Shown here: positions 43,236 to 55,508 of the stretch, one piece after another
Position numbering within the stretch: the first letter of the stretch is position 1
Layout of the letters: every line of letters starts with the position of its first letter
Assembly (NCBI GenBank): GCA_963682175.1
Contig: OY821775.1
Location: forward strand, 806,001-870,000
Length of the DNA: 64,000 nucleotides
Direction of reading: 5' to 3'
From: Triglochin maritima
Taxonomy: Eukaryota; Streptophyta; Magnoliopsida; Alismatales; Juncaginaceae
Notes under the pieces: generated by a model
Databases searched by the model: none
What the model saw: the letters and a program-made list of their open reading frames with translations, nothing else
Told to the model about the DNA's origin: nothing
Program-made: the position numbers and the translations under genes

Positions 43236-43701
43236 GGTGGGGATATATTCCAATGGGAAAATGACCAAATAATTTTTGATTCCCTCAAATAATTCTTCAA
43301 TGTTGTTCATTGAACCTGGTCTTGTTTTGAATTTTTGAGGACCGGATCAGGAATAAAATCAACTAATCGCATCACATCTTCTCTTTATGCTCTCATAATT
43401 TTCAGAAAGAAAGAGAAGTTTTTTTCACAAGAAATTCTAATCTGAAAACTCAAACTTACGTGGCATAACTTTGGGCGTTGAGACCATAGAGTGGATTGAT
43501 TATCTGAAAATAAATCAGAAAAAAGAGAGATAAAAGTGATGTTCTGAAAACAAATTAAACATCAGTCTCAAACAGCTCAACAATAAACACAGAGACAAAT
43601 CCCTCTAGACGTATTATATTTTCCATAGGTTATAATTGCAAGAGAAGATGTTAGCAGTTACGCATATCCAGTTTTCTTCTTAAAAAAAGTAAAGATGTTT
43701 G

Positions 43702-44543
43702 TCTTAGGGAATAAGATCAATCCCAAAATACGCAGCGGAACAAAATAGTGAATCCGATGGAAGATAAGAAACATAAATAACGCAAATCACAAACACCAAA
43801 CTACGCAAGACACAAATAATTTAACGTGAAAACCCAATGTGGGAAAAATCACGGACGACGTCACCCAATCTACTATAGAAAAACGAATTTACAAGAGGCT
43901 TACAAAACACACGAACCAACCGATGAGAATCCCAGTTGAAATTGCTCATACCGAATCCACAAAGATGTTTTTTTTTTCTCTCTCTCAAGAATGCAAAGTA
44001 GATAATAAAATATGATATGATCAATCTTACAAAGGGGACGAAATTGTCTGTATATACTAGGCCAAAAATAAGTATTAATTGCACAAAAAACAGAGTAAAG
44101 AATGTGCAGATCGTGGGCAAAATTGTACTGAACGGTCGACCGAATAGCGAAACGGTAGACTGAACTTAAAACCTGTAAATGATTCTGGGCTCCATCGGTT
44201 GACCGTCGCGTGCCTTTGGTTGACTGAAAATTTCCAGGCAATGTCACAGAACTTTAACCGGTCGATCGGTTGAGAACTACCGGTCGACCGGAAATCTCCA
44301 GACACTTGTCTCGAACCACAAAATGCAGAAACGGTCGACCGGTTGAGAACTACAGGTCAACCAGACGTGTCCAGACACTTTGTCCAGGACGTTCAAACAT
44401 AGAAACAGTCGACCGATTGAGAACGACCAGTTGACCGGAAATATCTAGGCACTTTGTGCTGGGCGTCAAACTACAATGTCGGTCGACTGTTTGTTTTCCC
44501 CCACAGAAATACTTAATTCACATATTCAAGGTAAACAACAACA
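43702..44543 (-). mobile_element. Solo LTR, same family as 17839-18776, inverted; target duplication GTTTG
   Basis: Read on the minus strand it starts TGTTGTTGTTTACC and ends CCCTAAGA, where the sister copy ends CCTAACA, so the terminal CA has mutated to GA. GTTTG flanks both sides (43697-43701 and 44544-44548). GGTCGACC-type palindromes crowd the U3 part (about 44132-44490), and a TATATAC-type box follows on the minus strand near 44050. The internal duplication keeps the empty site at about 45291 (AAAGATGTTTGAGATCC). Confidence 0.92.
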
Positions 44544-44745
44544 GTTTGACATCAAAATCATCATCACTTCATTGGGAGAGATTTGAACCACTGAATTGAG
44601 AACTTGAGTATCACTTCAAAAATCTCTCTAAATATGCTACATTTCCCAAGTCTTTCTTGGTTTACTTAACTAGTCCTCGACTCTAGTCGTGGCGACCACT
44701 TCCTTAGGAGTTAGGACAACTAAAGACAACTAAATCTGGCTTACA

Positions 44746-45491
44746 TGCATAATTGCTATGTTAAAGTCTTCCTTCTTTTATAGTAGATAAGATAACAATT
44801 TGTGATCTCTCATTACATGTTAAATGTCATTTAATTGCTATGTTAAAGTCTTCCTTCTTCTATAAATTTTTTGATTCCGTCAAACAATTCTTCAATGTTG
44901 TTCATTGAACTTGGTCTTCTTTTGAATTTTGAGGACCGGATCAGGAATAAAATTAAATAATTGCATCATCTTCTCTTTATGCTTTCATAATTTTCAGAAA
45001 GAAAGAGAAGTTTTTTCACAAGAAATCCTAATCCGAAAACTCAAACTTACATGGCATGGCATAACTTTGGGCGTGAAACCATAGGGCGGATTGATTATCT
45101 GAAAAAAAATCAGAAAATAAGAAGGATAAAAGTGATGTTCTGAAAACAAATTAAACATTCAATCTCAAGCAGCACAAAAATAAACACATAGACATTTCCC
45201 TGTAGTCGTATTATATTTCCATAGGTTATAATTGCAAGAGAAGATGTTAGTAATTACGCATATCCAGTTTTCTTCTTCGAAAAAGTAAAGATGTTTGAGA
45301 TCCAATCATCACTTCATGGGTCGTCTCTGAGAGAGATTTGAACCACTGAATTGAGAACTTGAGTATCACTACAAAAATCTCGCTAAATATGCTACATTTC
45401 CCAAGTCTTTCTTGGTTTACTCAACTAGTCCTCGACTCTGGTCGCGACCAACACTTCCTTAGGAGTTTGGACAACTAAATCTGGCTTACAT
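44746..45491. repeat. Internal partial tandem duplication within copy A
   Basis: The segment that begins ATAATTGCTATGTTAAAGTC and ends GGCTTACATG is present twice in A (about 42636-44745 with two insertions, then 44746-45491). The second copy lacks a middle piece and both transposon insertions. It therefore records the site before the LTR inserted. Confidence 0.85.
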
Positions 45492-45719
45492 GAATAACAT
45501 ATCTTCGCAAAACAGAACAATTAAATCAATTGCGTGAGTTGTGGTGGAAAACTAAAATAAGTTGCCAGCATCAAATATTGCCAACTGAATGCCACAGATT
45601 TCTAACACAAGAGAACATGTGCAAAATTTGGTTCTGTTTTCGTTTCAAGATAATTAGAAAGGAATCACAATCTTTAAAAAATTTAAAAATGGCAACACAT
45701 GCGCAGAATAATGGCATTG

Positions 45720-46160
45720 AACATACCTTTCAAGCCAAAAGGTAAAGGCAATCTTGTTGAATCTCCTCCCAACTTGGCACAATCTACAGATGCCACATAT
45801 GTGTTTTGAAGGAAGACCAAATACCACATTAATTCAGATGATTGAGGAAAGTAGTCCAGATTCAACGAACAGTGCTATGAAGTTTGGAAATCCAAGCCAT
45901 TCTGAACCTCACAAGCAGTAACTGAACTCAAGTCAATATTTCCATCCGTTGTGTATAAATAGGTGCTCAAGACATGGCATAGCAATCACACCGGAAACCA
46001 AGTTTCAGTTATCACTCAAGAAGAATTGAGTTGGTTGGTTCCTGGAGTTCCCTTCAACCACTTCAGATCCATGGCATTCCATATTATTAATTTTATGGAA
46101 CTTTACGTACTGAAGTGTTTGGGGGAACTCTGGGAGCCATCCAACAACTTATAAGAGCTA
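45720..46160. other. Part of duplication A with conserved 60-63 codon frames on both strands
   Basis: The plus frame 45963-46154 (63 codons) and a minus frame 45683-45865 (60 codons, with DYFPQSSELMWYLVFLQNTY) are nearly identical in copy B (51426-51617 and 51137-51328). The minus frame ends just before a GTATGTTC donor-like site. Another exon-like piece, IINPLYGLNAQSYAT with a CAG acceptor and GTAAG donor, lies at about 43459-43503. These may be relics of one gene on the minus strand, but I do not recognise it. Confidence 0.35.
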
Positions 46161-46737
46161 GACTCACATGTGCAACTCTTGCATGGTTCTTCTTCGGGTG
46201 CTTCATAATATTTGTTTGTCAACCTAACTGACAAATTAGAATATAGTATATATATGCCTTGGTTTGAAGCACATGCTTTTTACCCCCTTCTATGGCATTA
46301 CATTTTGCTTATTGCAAGTCACTCCAAACTCCTAGTGTCATGCAAACCAATATATCATTTCCTCTATTCAACCCTTGTAGTGTGCCACTTCAAACATCAA
46401 TTCTGGTAAGAAAATAAATATGCTTGGCATCAAGTGTTGCAAGTGAATATGCTCTTAACGTTTTCTTTTAGCCTACTAATATGTTTCTACAGTTTGGTCT
46501 CGTCAAGTAGTTGTTTTAACACTTTTTGAACTTAAAAGGAACATTACTTCTCTGTTCCCAAAATGAATCAAAGGGTAAACTTACGGTGGACAACTGAAAG
46601 TCTAAGCAAGAACATCCATTTCCACTGCCCAGCATATCTATGTGCAGTAGCTAAGAAACCACTGTGGTTGTAATTTAATAAATATATTATTGCGCTAACA
46701 AACTAGAATTTATTGGGTCACTAAAAGACAACATATA

Positions 46738-47046
46738 CAAAAGATGAGTGTATCTGAAATGAGGATGTTGAGGTGGATGTGTGACCATACGCGAATGGAT
46801 CGGATTAGAAATGAAGACATTCGTGAGAGAGTTGAAGTTGCTCCAATGGAAGAGAAAGTTATCCAACACAGACTGAGATGATAGGAACATGTACAAAGAA
46901 GACTTATGGAGACACCTATAAGAAGATGAGTATTGAATCAGATCGAAGATATAAAACGAGGAAGAGGCAGACCACGATTGACTTGGGAGGAAGCGGTCAA
47001 GAGAGATTTAAAATATTCAAAGCATAGTACTCCATGTCAAAAGGAC
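46738..47046 (+). pseudogene. LINE reverse-transcriptase C-terminal relic
   Basis: Translating with two in-frame stops gives MSVSEMRMLRWMCDHTRMDR, RIRNEDIRERVEVAP, then VQRRLMETPIRR and RGRGRPRLTWEEAVKRDL. This is the familiar C-terminus of plant LINE-type reverse transcriptase ORFs (EMRMLRWMCG...RGRGRPK). It lies just beyond the right end of duplication copy A, and no other part of a LINE is nearby. Confidence 0.88.
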
Positions 47047-47522
47047 GTACACAACATGCAGCCCATGCATGATATGAACACGTGGATTTCTTTAGTCATT
47101 AGTTTAATTCATACATATATAGTAGGTTATTTTCAGTTATGCATGATTTCCATGAAACCCCATGATCTCATGTGAAACTTCTAATCTCCATCTCATTATA
47201 ACTCCAACAAACACTTACTATAAATCTATAACACCAATTATTATGGTGTGTATGCACTAATCAAACAATTATCTCTTAACATTCCTTTGTGTTTCAGGGA
47301 TTTGGATCTTCTCCAATTTGGGAGTATATTTTACATTAAATTTTGGTTTTTCTTGCTTGTGTCATTTTAAACACAATATTACCGTTTCTGTTGTTACCTC
47401 ATAGTCATTTGTAATAACGTCGCTGAAAAACTACACAAATTTCATTTACGTCATTTAATAGTAATATTTACAGTAATATTTAATAGTAATATTTACAAAA
47501 TGTTATTTACAAAATGATTAAT

Positions 47523-47816
47523 TTAATAGTAATATTTACAAATTCTACCTTATACAATATAATAACTTAGTAATCCAAATATGTTATTTTTAGGATTTTC
47601 ATAGCAAAACACTTAAATTCTAAAAATCAAGGATTTTAATTTTCACAGCAAAAAACAACAACACTCATATCAGTGTATCACCACCGTTTGTACTCGTGAA
47701 AATTAAAAACTTTGATTTTTGGAATTTAAATGCTTTGTTGTGAAGATCATAAAAATGACAGATTTGGATTACTAAGTTATTAGATTATATATGATGAAAT
47801 TTGTAGATATTACTAT
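47523..47816. repeat. Foldback or MITE, inverted repeat with arms of about 120 bp
   Basis: The left arm contains ATAACTTAGTAATCCAAATA and the right arm TTTGGATTACTAAGTTAT. The pairing continues inward through AAATTCTAAAAATCAAGGAT / TTTGATTTTTGGAATTT to a loop of about 50 bp with AACAACAACACTC. It lies in the gap between duplication copies A and B. Exact ends and target duplication were not fixed. Confidence 0.8.
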
Positions 47817-48750
47817 AAAAATAAAAATTAACATCGTTAAAGAAACAACAACGACGTTAACAGAAAAAGTTACTGGAGTGGCATGCACGAAAAAGTAATA
47901 AAATTAATGGAATTTGAATAGTTTTTCAATTGCACTAATACAAATAGCTATGTAGTTATGGCAGAAACGGAAATATAAACTTGTGAATTTCGTTAAGACA
48001 ATTCGGTCTGTGCGACAAAGTGAGCTATCACTTTATGAAGTTGCTAGGTTGCATGTGGAAAGAAGTGATTTGCAAACTTGAATTGTGATGGTGATTGAAG
48101 GTTTTATTATGTTGTCGTAAGTTTGATGAATACTAGTGTGAGTTGACCTAGTTTTTATGAAAGAATGACATTAAGCAATTGAGATTTAATTTAATTACTC
48201 CTACTTTGGTTTGGGGAAATAAAAGAAAGTAAGGTGTGAACCAATCAAGATTGAGCAAACGAAGCTCGGTTGGTTTAACTTGTCGAGCCAATTTTTGCTC
48301 TTCATCAATTGCTATAAGATGAGTCCAAGCAAAACTCAACAAGTTGAAGTATGAGCTCATGTAGACAGACTCAACATAACTACCAGTATGATCCTAAATT
48401 AAAGATGACATAATAACGAGTTTGGTAAACAACAACTTTGATGAGATATATCAAGGTAGAAGCTTAATATGCCACCTTATTTGGTTAGTGTCATTGATAC
48501 ACGCGATTTCTTTACAAAAATACAGAATTATCTTAATCTGTATCATATAATACAGAGTATGAACTCAGAAGGATCGGGAAGGAAGAAACCAACCAAGTGA
48601 GGCCCATAATAAAATAATAAGAACCAAAACAATGGTCACACAAATCATCAAATTAATGCCCATAAGAATCAAAAACAACTAACCAAACTCCCTCCTTCCA
48701 AAATCCAATCGCATCCATAGTTTTGCCTCAATCTACCGCCCCACACCTCG

Positions 48751-48760
48751 TATAAATTAA
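48751..48760 (+). promoter_or_regulatory. TATA box of small gene B
   Basis: TATAAATTAA lies 86 bp upstream of the start of the 80-aa ORF. It is the direct equivalent of the box in front of small gene A, and here it is a better match to a plant TATA consensus. Confidence 0.6.
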
Positions 48761-48836
48761 TCAAACACTATGATCTTGCTCTTGCTATGAACAACCAAAG
48801 CTAGATCAAGCTCGTGACATAATCATCTACAACACA

Positions 48837-49079
48837 ATGGAGTGCAAGTGGGAATCTACTTTCAGAGCCATTACTAAGGTCCCGACCGTCGTTAATAGCG
48901 GAAGCAAATGTTTACACGAGATGCAAGTATCTGGCAGCAGGAGTACACCCTTCAGAGGAGGGAACGACAGTGGTGGTGGTGGTGGTGGTGGAGGTTATGT
49001 GAACGCGAAAGCGTCTAAGAAAGAAGAGAAAATGGAAGGAGCCATTATGCATTTGATTTGGTGGGGTCCCAATAGATAA
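48837..49079 (+). CDS. Small protein, 80 aa, C-terminal HLIWWGPNR (duplicated gene, copy B)
   Basis: Paralogue of the ORF at 42403. N-terminus MECKWESTFRAITKVPTVVN and C-terminus MEGAIMHLIWWGPNR are kept. The central Gly run is longer by a few residues (GGT/GGC microsatellite expansion) and a Tyr is inserted. The upstream ATG present in copy A is ATA here, which fixes the start. There is no frameshift or stop. Function unknown; the conserved ends point to selection on the protein rather than chance, although the copies may be too young to prove this. Confidence 0.65.
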   Translation: MECKWESTFRAITKVPTVVNSGSKCLHEMQVSGSRSTPFRGGNDSGGGGGGGGYVNAKASKKEEKMEGAIMHLIWWGPNR

Positions 49080-49848
49080 TTGCTATGTTGAAGTCTTCCT
49101 TCTTTTATAGTAGATTGTTAAATGTCATTTAATTTTTGCAAGACTAGACTCATAAACCATCTAAAAGTATACTTGATTCTTGGCATTATCCACCATTCAG
49201 GTATGACCTGAATCTAACAAGTTCGACTCCTAGTATAGCACTTTAAATGGCAAGTTAAATATAGAATCTGAGCATGGTTTAGATTGTACCACTTAAGGTG
49301 TTATAAATATTTTTTTGTTAATAAATCAATTAGATAAGAGTGTGAGATTGGTCGGTTTCAGTTTACTACTATTGGTGGGGATCTATTCCAATGGGAAAAT
49401 GACCAAATAATAATGCACTTTTTATTAAAAAAATATTCCCACAAACAATTCTTCAATGTTGTTCATTGAACCTGGTCTTGTTTTGAATTTTTGAGGACCG
49501 GATCAGGAATAAAATTAAATAATTCCATCACATCTTCTCTTTATGCTTTCATTTTCAGAAAGAAGGAGAAGTTTTTTCACAAGAAATCCTAATCTGAAAA
49601 CTCAAACTTACATGGCATGGCATAACTTTGGGCGTTGACACCATATAGCGGATTGATTATCTGAAAATAAATCAGAAAAAAGAAGGATAAAAGTGATGTT
49701 CTGAAAACAAATTAAACATCAGTCTCAAACAGCACAAAAATATACACAGACATATCCCTCTAGACGTATTATAGTTTCCATAGGTAATAATTGCAAGATA
49801 AAATGTTGCAATTACGCATATCTTCACGAAACAGAACAATAAAATCAA

Positions 49849-50981
49849 GGAAAATTTTTCAAAATAATATTTTTTTTAAAAAAAATTCTCAAAATAAACC
49901 TCAAACAAAAGTATTTCTCAAACTAGACCCGCTGCCACCACGTGGTGACACGTGGCGGCGGCGGGTTTTGTTTTTTTGTGCATAGATAAATCGGCATCAC
50001 CAGTGCCGAGTTCTCCCAGAGAGAACTCGGCACTGGTGATGCCGAGTTCTCCCAGAGAGAACTCGGCACGGGTGATACCGAGTTCTCTTTGGAAGAACTC
50101 GGCACTGGTGATGCCGAGTTCGATTTGATTTTTTATTGCCCAACACTTCAAATTCCAGTCGAATTGAGTTGCCAGGAGAATAGTGATTCAGATAGAACTC
50201 GGCATTGGGGATGCCGAGTTCTATTTGGTCCTGTTCTCCTGGCACTCAAATCTTGTGTGAAAATGGGTGACGGCCAGGTGGCCCAGGTCTACAATAGAAC
50301 TCGGCATTCTAGATGCCGAGTTTCATAGGCAGAAGTCCAATTCAATAGGCTTAAGTAGGCAAATTTGCGGTCCTAAAAAATACATTACATTCATTCATCT
50401 TACAATTATCGTCTTACAATTAATCAACTCTTAAAAAGGATTTAAGTCGTACATTCATTCAAGTCATAACAAAATACATTACAAATACATTACAAGTCTT
50501 ACAATTAATCAACTCTTACATTCATTCGTCTCACTAAATAGTTACATACAAAATATTTTGCTATATAGGTTCCTTGCATCGCTTTCGTCTCATGCACGAT
50601 CTGAGCGCCAGGAGAACAGTTTTCAAATAGAACTCGGCACTCTAACGGCCGAGTTCTATTTGAATCACCTCAGAAAACGTCAAGTGTTGGGCAATAAAAA
50701 ATCAAGTAGAACTCGGCATCACCAGTGCCGAGTTCTTCCAAGTAGAACTCGACATCACCAGTGACGAGTTCTCTATGGGAGAACTCGGCATCACCAGTGC
50801 CGAGTTCTCTCTGGGAGAACTCGACATCACCAGTGCCGAGTTCTCTATGCACAAAAAAACAAAACCCGCCGCCGCCACGTGTCACCACGTGGTGGCAGCG
50901 GGTCTAGTTTGAGAAATACTTTTGTTTGAGGTTTATTTTGAGAATTTTTTTTCAAAAAAATTCCATTTTGAAAAATTTTCC
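49849..50981. mobile_element. Mutator-type MITE with long inverted repeats; 9-bp target duplication TAAAATCAA
   Basis: The 1,133-bp element starts GGAAAATTTTTCAAAAT and ends ATTTTGAAAAATTTTCC. The terminal inverted repeats match closely for about 130 bp, including CACCACGTGGTG and GGCGGCGGCGGG. TAAAATCAA flanks both sides (49840-49848 and 50982-50990), the 9-bp length expected for Mutator. The interior has arrays of GCCGAGTTCTC/GAGAACTCGGC palindromes. Copy A has the intact site (ACAATTAAATCAATTGCG, about 45514). It has no coding capacity; open frames within it are made of repeats. Confidence 0.93.
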
Positions 50982-52168
50982 TAAAATCAATTGCGTGAGT
51001 TATGGTGGAAAACTAAAATAAGTTGCCAGGTTCAAATATTGCCAACTGAATGCCACAGATTTGCAATACACAAGAGAACATGCGGAAAATTTGGTTCTGT
51101 TTTCGTTTCAAGATAATTAGAAAGGAATCACAATCTTTAAAATTTTAAAAAATGGCAACAGATGCGCAGAATAATGGCATAGAACATACCTTTCAAGCCA
51201 AAAGGTAAAGGCAATCTTGTTGAATCTCCTCCCAACTTGGCACAATCTACAGATGCCACATATGTGTTCTGAAGGAAGACCACATACCAAATTAATTCAG
51301 ATGATTGAGGAAAGTAGTCCAGATTCAACGAACAGTTCTAAGAAGTTTGGAAATCCAAGCCATTCTGAACCTCACAAGCAGTAACTGAACTCGAGTCAAT
51401 ATTTCCATCCGTTGTGTATAAATAGGTGCTCAAGACATGGCATAGCAATCACACCGGAAACCAAGTTTCAGTTATCACTCAAGAAGAATTGAGTTGGTTG
51501 GTTCCTGGAGTTCCCTTCAACCACTTCAGATCCATGGCATTCCATATTATTACTTTTATGGAACTTTACGTACTGAAGTGTTTGGGGGAACTCGGGGAGC
51601 CATCCAACAACTTATAAGAGCTACTCACAATGTGCAACTCTTGCATGGTTCTTCTTCGGGTGCTTCATAATATTTGTTTGTCAACCTAACTGACAAATTA
51701 GAATATAGTATATATATGCCTTGGTTTGAAGCACATACTTTTTACCCCCTTCTATGGCATTACATTTTGCTTATTGCAAGTCACTCCAAACTCCTAGTGT
51801 CATGCAAACCAAAATATCATTTCTTCTATTCACCCCTTGTAGTGTGCCACTTCAAACATCAATTCTGGTAAGAAAATAAATATGCTTGGCATCAAGTGTT
51901 GCAAGTGAATATGCTCTTAAGGTTTTCTTTTAGCCTACTAATAAATTTCTACAGTTTGGTCTCGTCAGGTAGTTGTTTTAGCACTTTTTGAACTTAGAAG
52001 GAACATTACTTCTCTGTTCCCAAAATGAATCAAAGGTTAAACTTACGGTGGACAACTGAAAGTCTAAGCAAGAACATCCATTTCCACTGCCCAGCATATC
52101 TATGTGCAGTAGCTAAGAAACCACTGTGATTGTAATTTAATAAATATATTACTACGCTAACAAACTAG

Positions 52169-53575
<1,407 letters not shown>

Positions 53576-54614
53576 GAAACATCGTCTTTTAAGTGATTAT
53601 AACCATGGCATGTTGCTTGTTGATTTCCATGGCTAAGCTTGTGAATTAGTTGTTAGGATTCTAGCCTGTTGAAGTTTTATGATCTAATGCCAAATTGTTG
53701 TCAAACTTATTATTCCGGAACTATTTGAATCATATATGTCGTGGTATCTGTTTGATCTTTATCTGGAACTACAATTGGCAGATGAGGTTTTTGCGAGATA
53801 TGAATAACCAAAGTGTTGTCTAACGCTCCCTTAGCCAGAATTAACTCGTCTAGGTATTTGTTTTCTTGCAAGGTGGGGTATTGATGTATGGATTTTTCAT
53901 CTCAAACCAATTGATATTGATATAGTGTAAGTTTCATCTGCAAAATATTATCAGATCATCTTATATGACAATTCATTGGAATGTCCCAATTTTAGTGCAG
54001 AACTATTCTCAACTGAATGGATAAAGTGTTGCTAGTGGTTTTACAAAATTGGTGTTTTTTTAAAGTTTGATTATACAAGTGGTTTAACAAGTGTTGCATG
54101 ACTCAGAAATGCATCAAAATTTTGTTTGTGGATATCATATCCAACCATTTTAATACTATCAAACATGCATTTAGACCAAGATGTTTTATTATACAATCGC
54201 ATTAAAATGCCAATCAAAACACATGTGTTTACCATGAAACATTTTGGTTTTTTACCCATGCCATGTGAATTATTTTCCCACTCAAATATTGGGTTCATAT
54301 TATTTTAAACTTTGGAAACTGTAAATACACAGAAGGCTGTTTGGAGATTTTGTAAGGATGAACTTGAGATTTTTGTCATGTAATTCTGCATTTTGTTTGT
54401 GGATTACAATAACTGCCCAATGAAAAGCTGACCGAACCGGACGTGACAGTATCTAATTAAAAATAGAATTCCAATGCTAGTTAGGAGAATGTTTATCCAA
54501 TCACCTTATTAAGGGCATGTTAACCAAATCTTTGCAAATAAAAAATCAAGACATGCATGGTGGATTCAAACGCCATCAAATCAAACACCTCATAATGAAA
54601 TCCAATTTTAACCC
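53576..54614. other. Spacer downstream of NUDT1
   Basis: AT-rich intergenic sequence with no recognised gene or element. It leads up to the TATA box of the small ORF at 54697. Confidence 0.4.
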
Positions 54615-54620
54615 TATAAA
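54615..54620 (+). promoter_or_regulatory. TATA box before the small ORF at 54697
   Basis: TATAAA in CCCTATAAATTCC lies 77 bp upstream of the ATG at 54699, followed by a CT-rich leader. Context and spacing resemble a plant core promoter. Confidence 0.5.
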
Positions 54621-54696
54621 TTCCACACAAATAGGCGTGTGTTACTCACACTCCATTCCTTTCTCTATCCAAAATATCATCAATTATCTCTCTAAT

Positions 54697-54996
54697 ATGG
54701 TCATTAACCACATAAAGTCAAGTGATTTGACCACGCCGGAGCTCCGACAAGACGACCAATCGGGCCACTCTATATCAACCAATTGGCTCCAAGCCACCCT
54801 CCTCGGTCTCAATCTTGTCGTTGACACTTGTGCTTTCGCCGTTGGTGACTTTTGTAACGTCAAGTTGGAGCAAACCAAGAACGAAATGAGACTTCAAGGC
54901 GGTCGTGGTGGTGGTGAAGATAACAACGCCGAACTAATGGTCATGAAATTTATCACCTTAGATTTGTCAAATTTGGACACTTGGTTCTTCCTGTGA
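54697..54996 (+). CDS. Hypothetical small protein, 99 aa
   Basis: I do not recognise this product. It starts MVINHIKSSDLTTPELRQDD, has a hydrophobic centre WLQATLLGLNLVVDTCAF (possibly one membrane segment), a GGRGGG run and ends LSNLDTWFFL. The frame is open further upstream to 54517, but the ATG at 54697 lies an ordinary distance downstream of a TATA box, and codon content changes there from AT-rich to more GC-balanced. It is intronless and could be a lineage-specific gene. A chance ORF cannot be excluded. Confidence 0.45.
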   Translation: MVINHIKSSDLTTPELRQDDQSGHSISTNWLQATLLGLNLVVDTCAFAVGDFCNVKLEQTKNEMRLQGGRGGGEDNNAELMVMKFITLDLSNLDTWFFL

Positions 54997-55508
54997 TATT
55001 GATCATTTGTTTGTTCGAACATTTTTAGTTCATAGGAGATTGTACTCCTAAGTCTTTATCTAATAAAAATTAATGCTCAAGTTACGTACCTATGGAACTC
55101 AGAGATACAGATGTTGATGAAGCGCCATAAAAATAAAAATAAAAAATCCTTTCCCAGTAAGAAAAATTGTTGGTTATTGTCATAATCAAACATTTGATCT
55201 ATTTCCTTGTGAAAATCATAAGATCGTTTTATTTTTCATCTATATGTAAAACTCACATGTTGGATTACCGGTCAAAATTATCATACAACAATCTCAAAAC
55301 TCCTTTTTTTCAGTATTTGTGTATCACTGCATGTCATGATGCAAAAATAATAAGACACGTTATTGGAAGTTGAGAGTTGGTTAGTACGGTATGTAGTTAC
55401 ACTATTTATTCTCTCTCTGATCACTCATTTAGCCAAAAACACACTTTTCCATATTCCCTGGGTGGTTACAAATAATTTTTTTTTAAAAACTCCATCTTCT
55501 TCCCTCTA
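54997..55508. other. GEX3 promoter region
   Basis: AT-rich sequence upstream of GEX3. No additional ORF or repeat was recognised. Confidence 0.45.

Larger units (their letters stand above)
41562..46706. repeat. Segmental duplication, copy A
   Basis: Starting with CATGTGGAAAGAAGTGATTT and ending ACGCTAACAAACTAG-like sequence, this block is matched in order and orientation by 48046-52168. Extra material in A includes a 253-bp MITE (42983-43235), an 842-bp solo LTR (43702-44543), and a further internal duplication (44746-45491). The block contains a small gene near its left end and no complete gene of known function. Confidence 0.93.
48046..52168. repeat. Segmental duplication, copy B
   Basis: Direct-order match of 41562-46706. 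B lacks the A-specific MITE, solo LTR and internal duplication, but carries a 1,133-bp Mutator-type MITE (49849-50981) of its own. A deletion relative to A joins the two CATATC sites (GCATATC ... ACATATC), consistent with microhomology. Homology ends at ACAAACTAG in both copies. Confidence 0.93.

Noticed and set aside
46933..47175. 80-aa ORF as a gene
   Set aside because: Its first half is the RGRGRPRLTWEEAV end of a LINE reverse transcriptase, and the preceding frame has stops.
50089..50888. Several ORFs with repeated ELGTGDAEF/ENSASPVPSSL peptides
   Set aside because: They are translations of the palindromic repeats inside the Mutator MITE and run on both strands alike.
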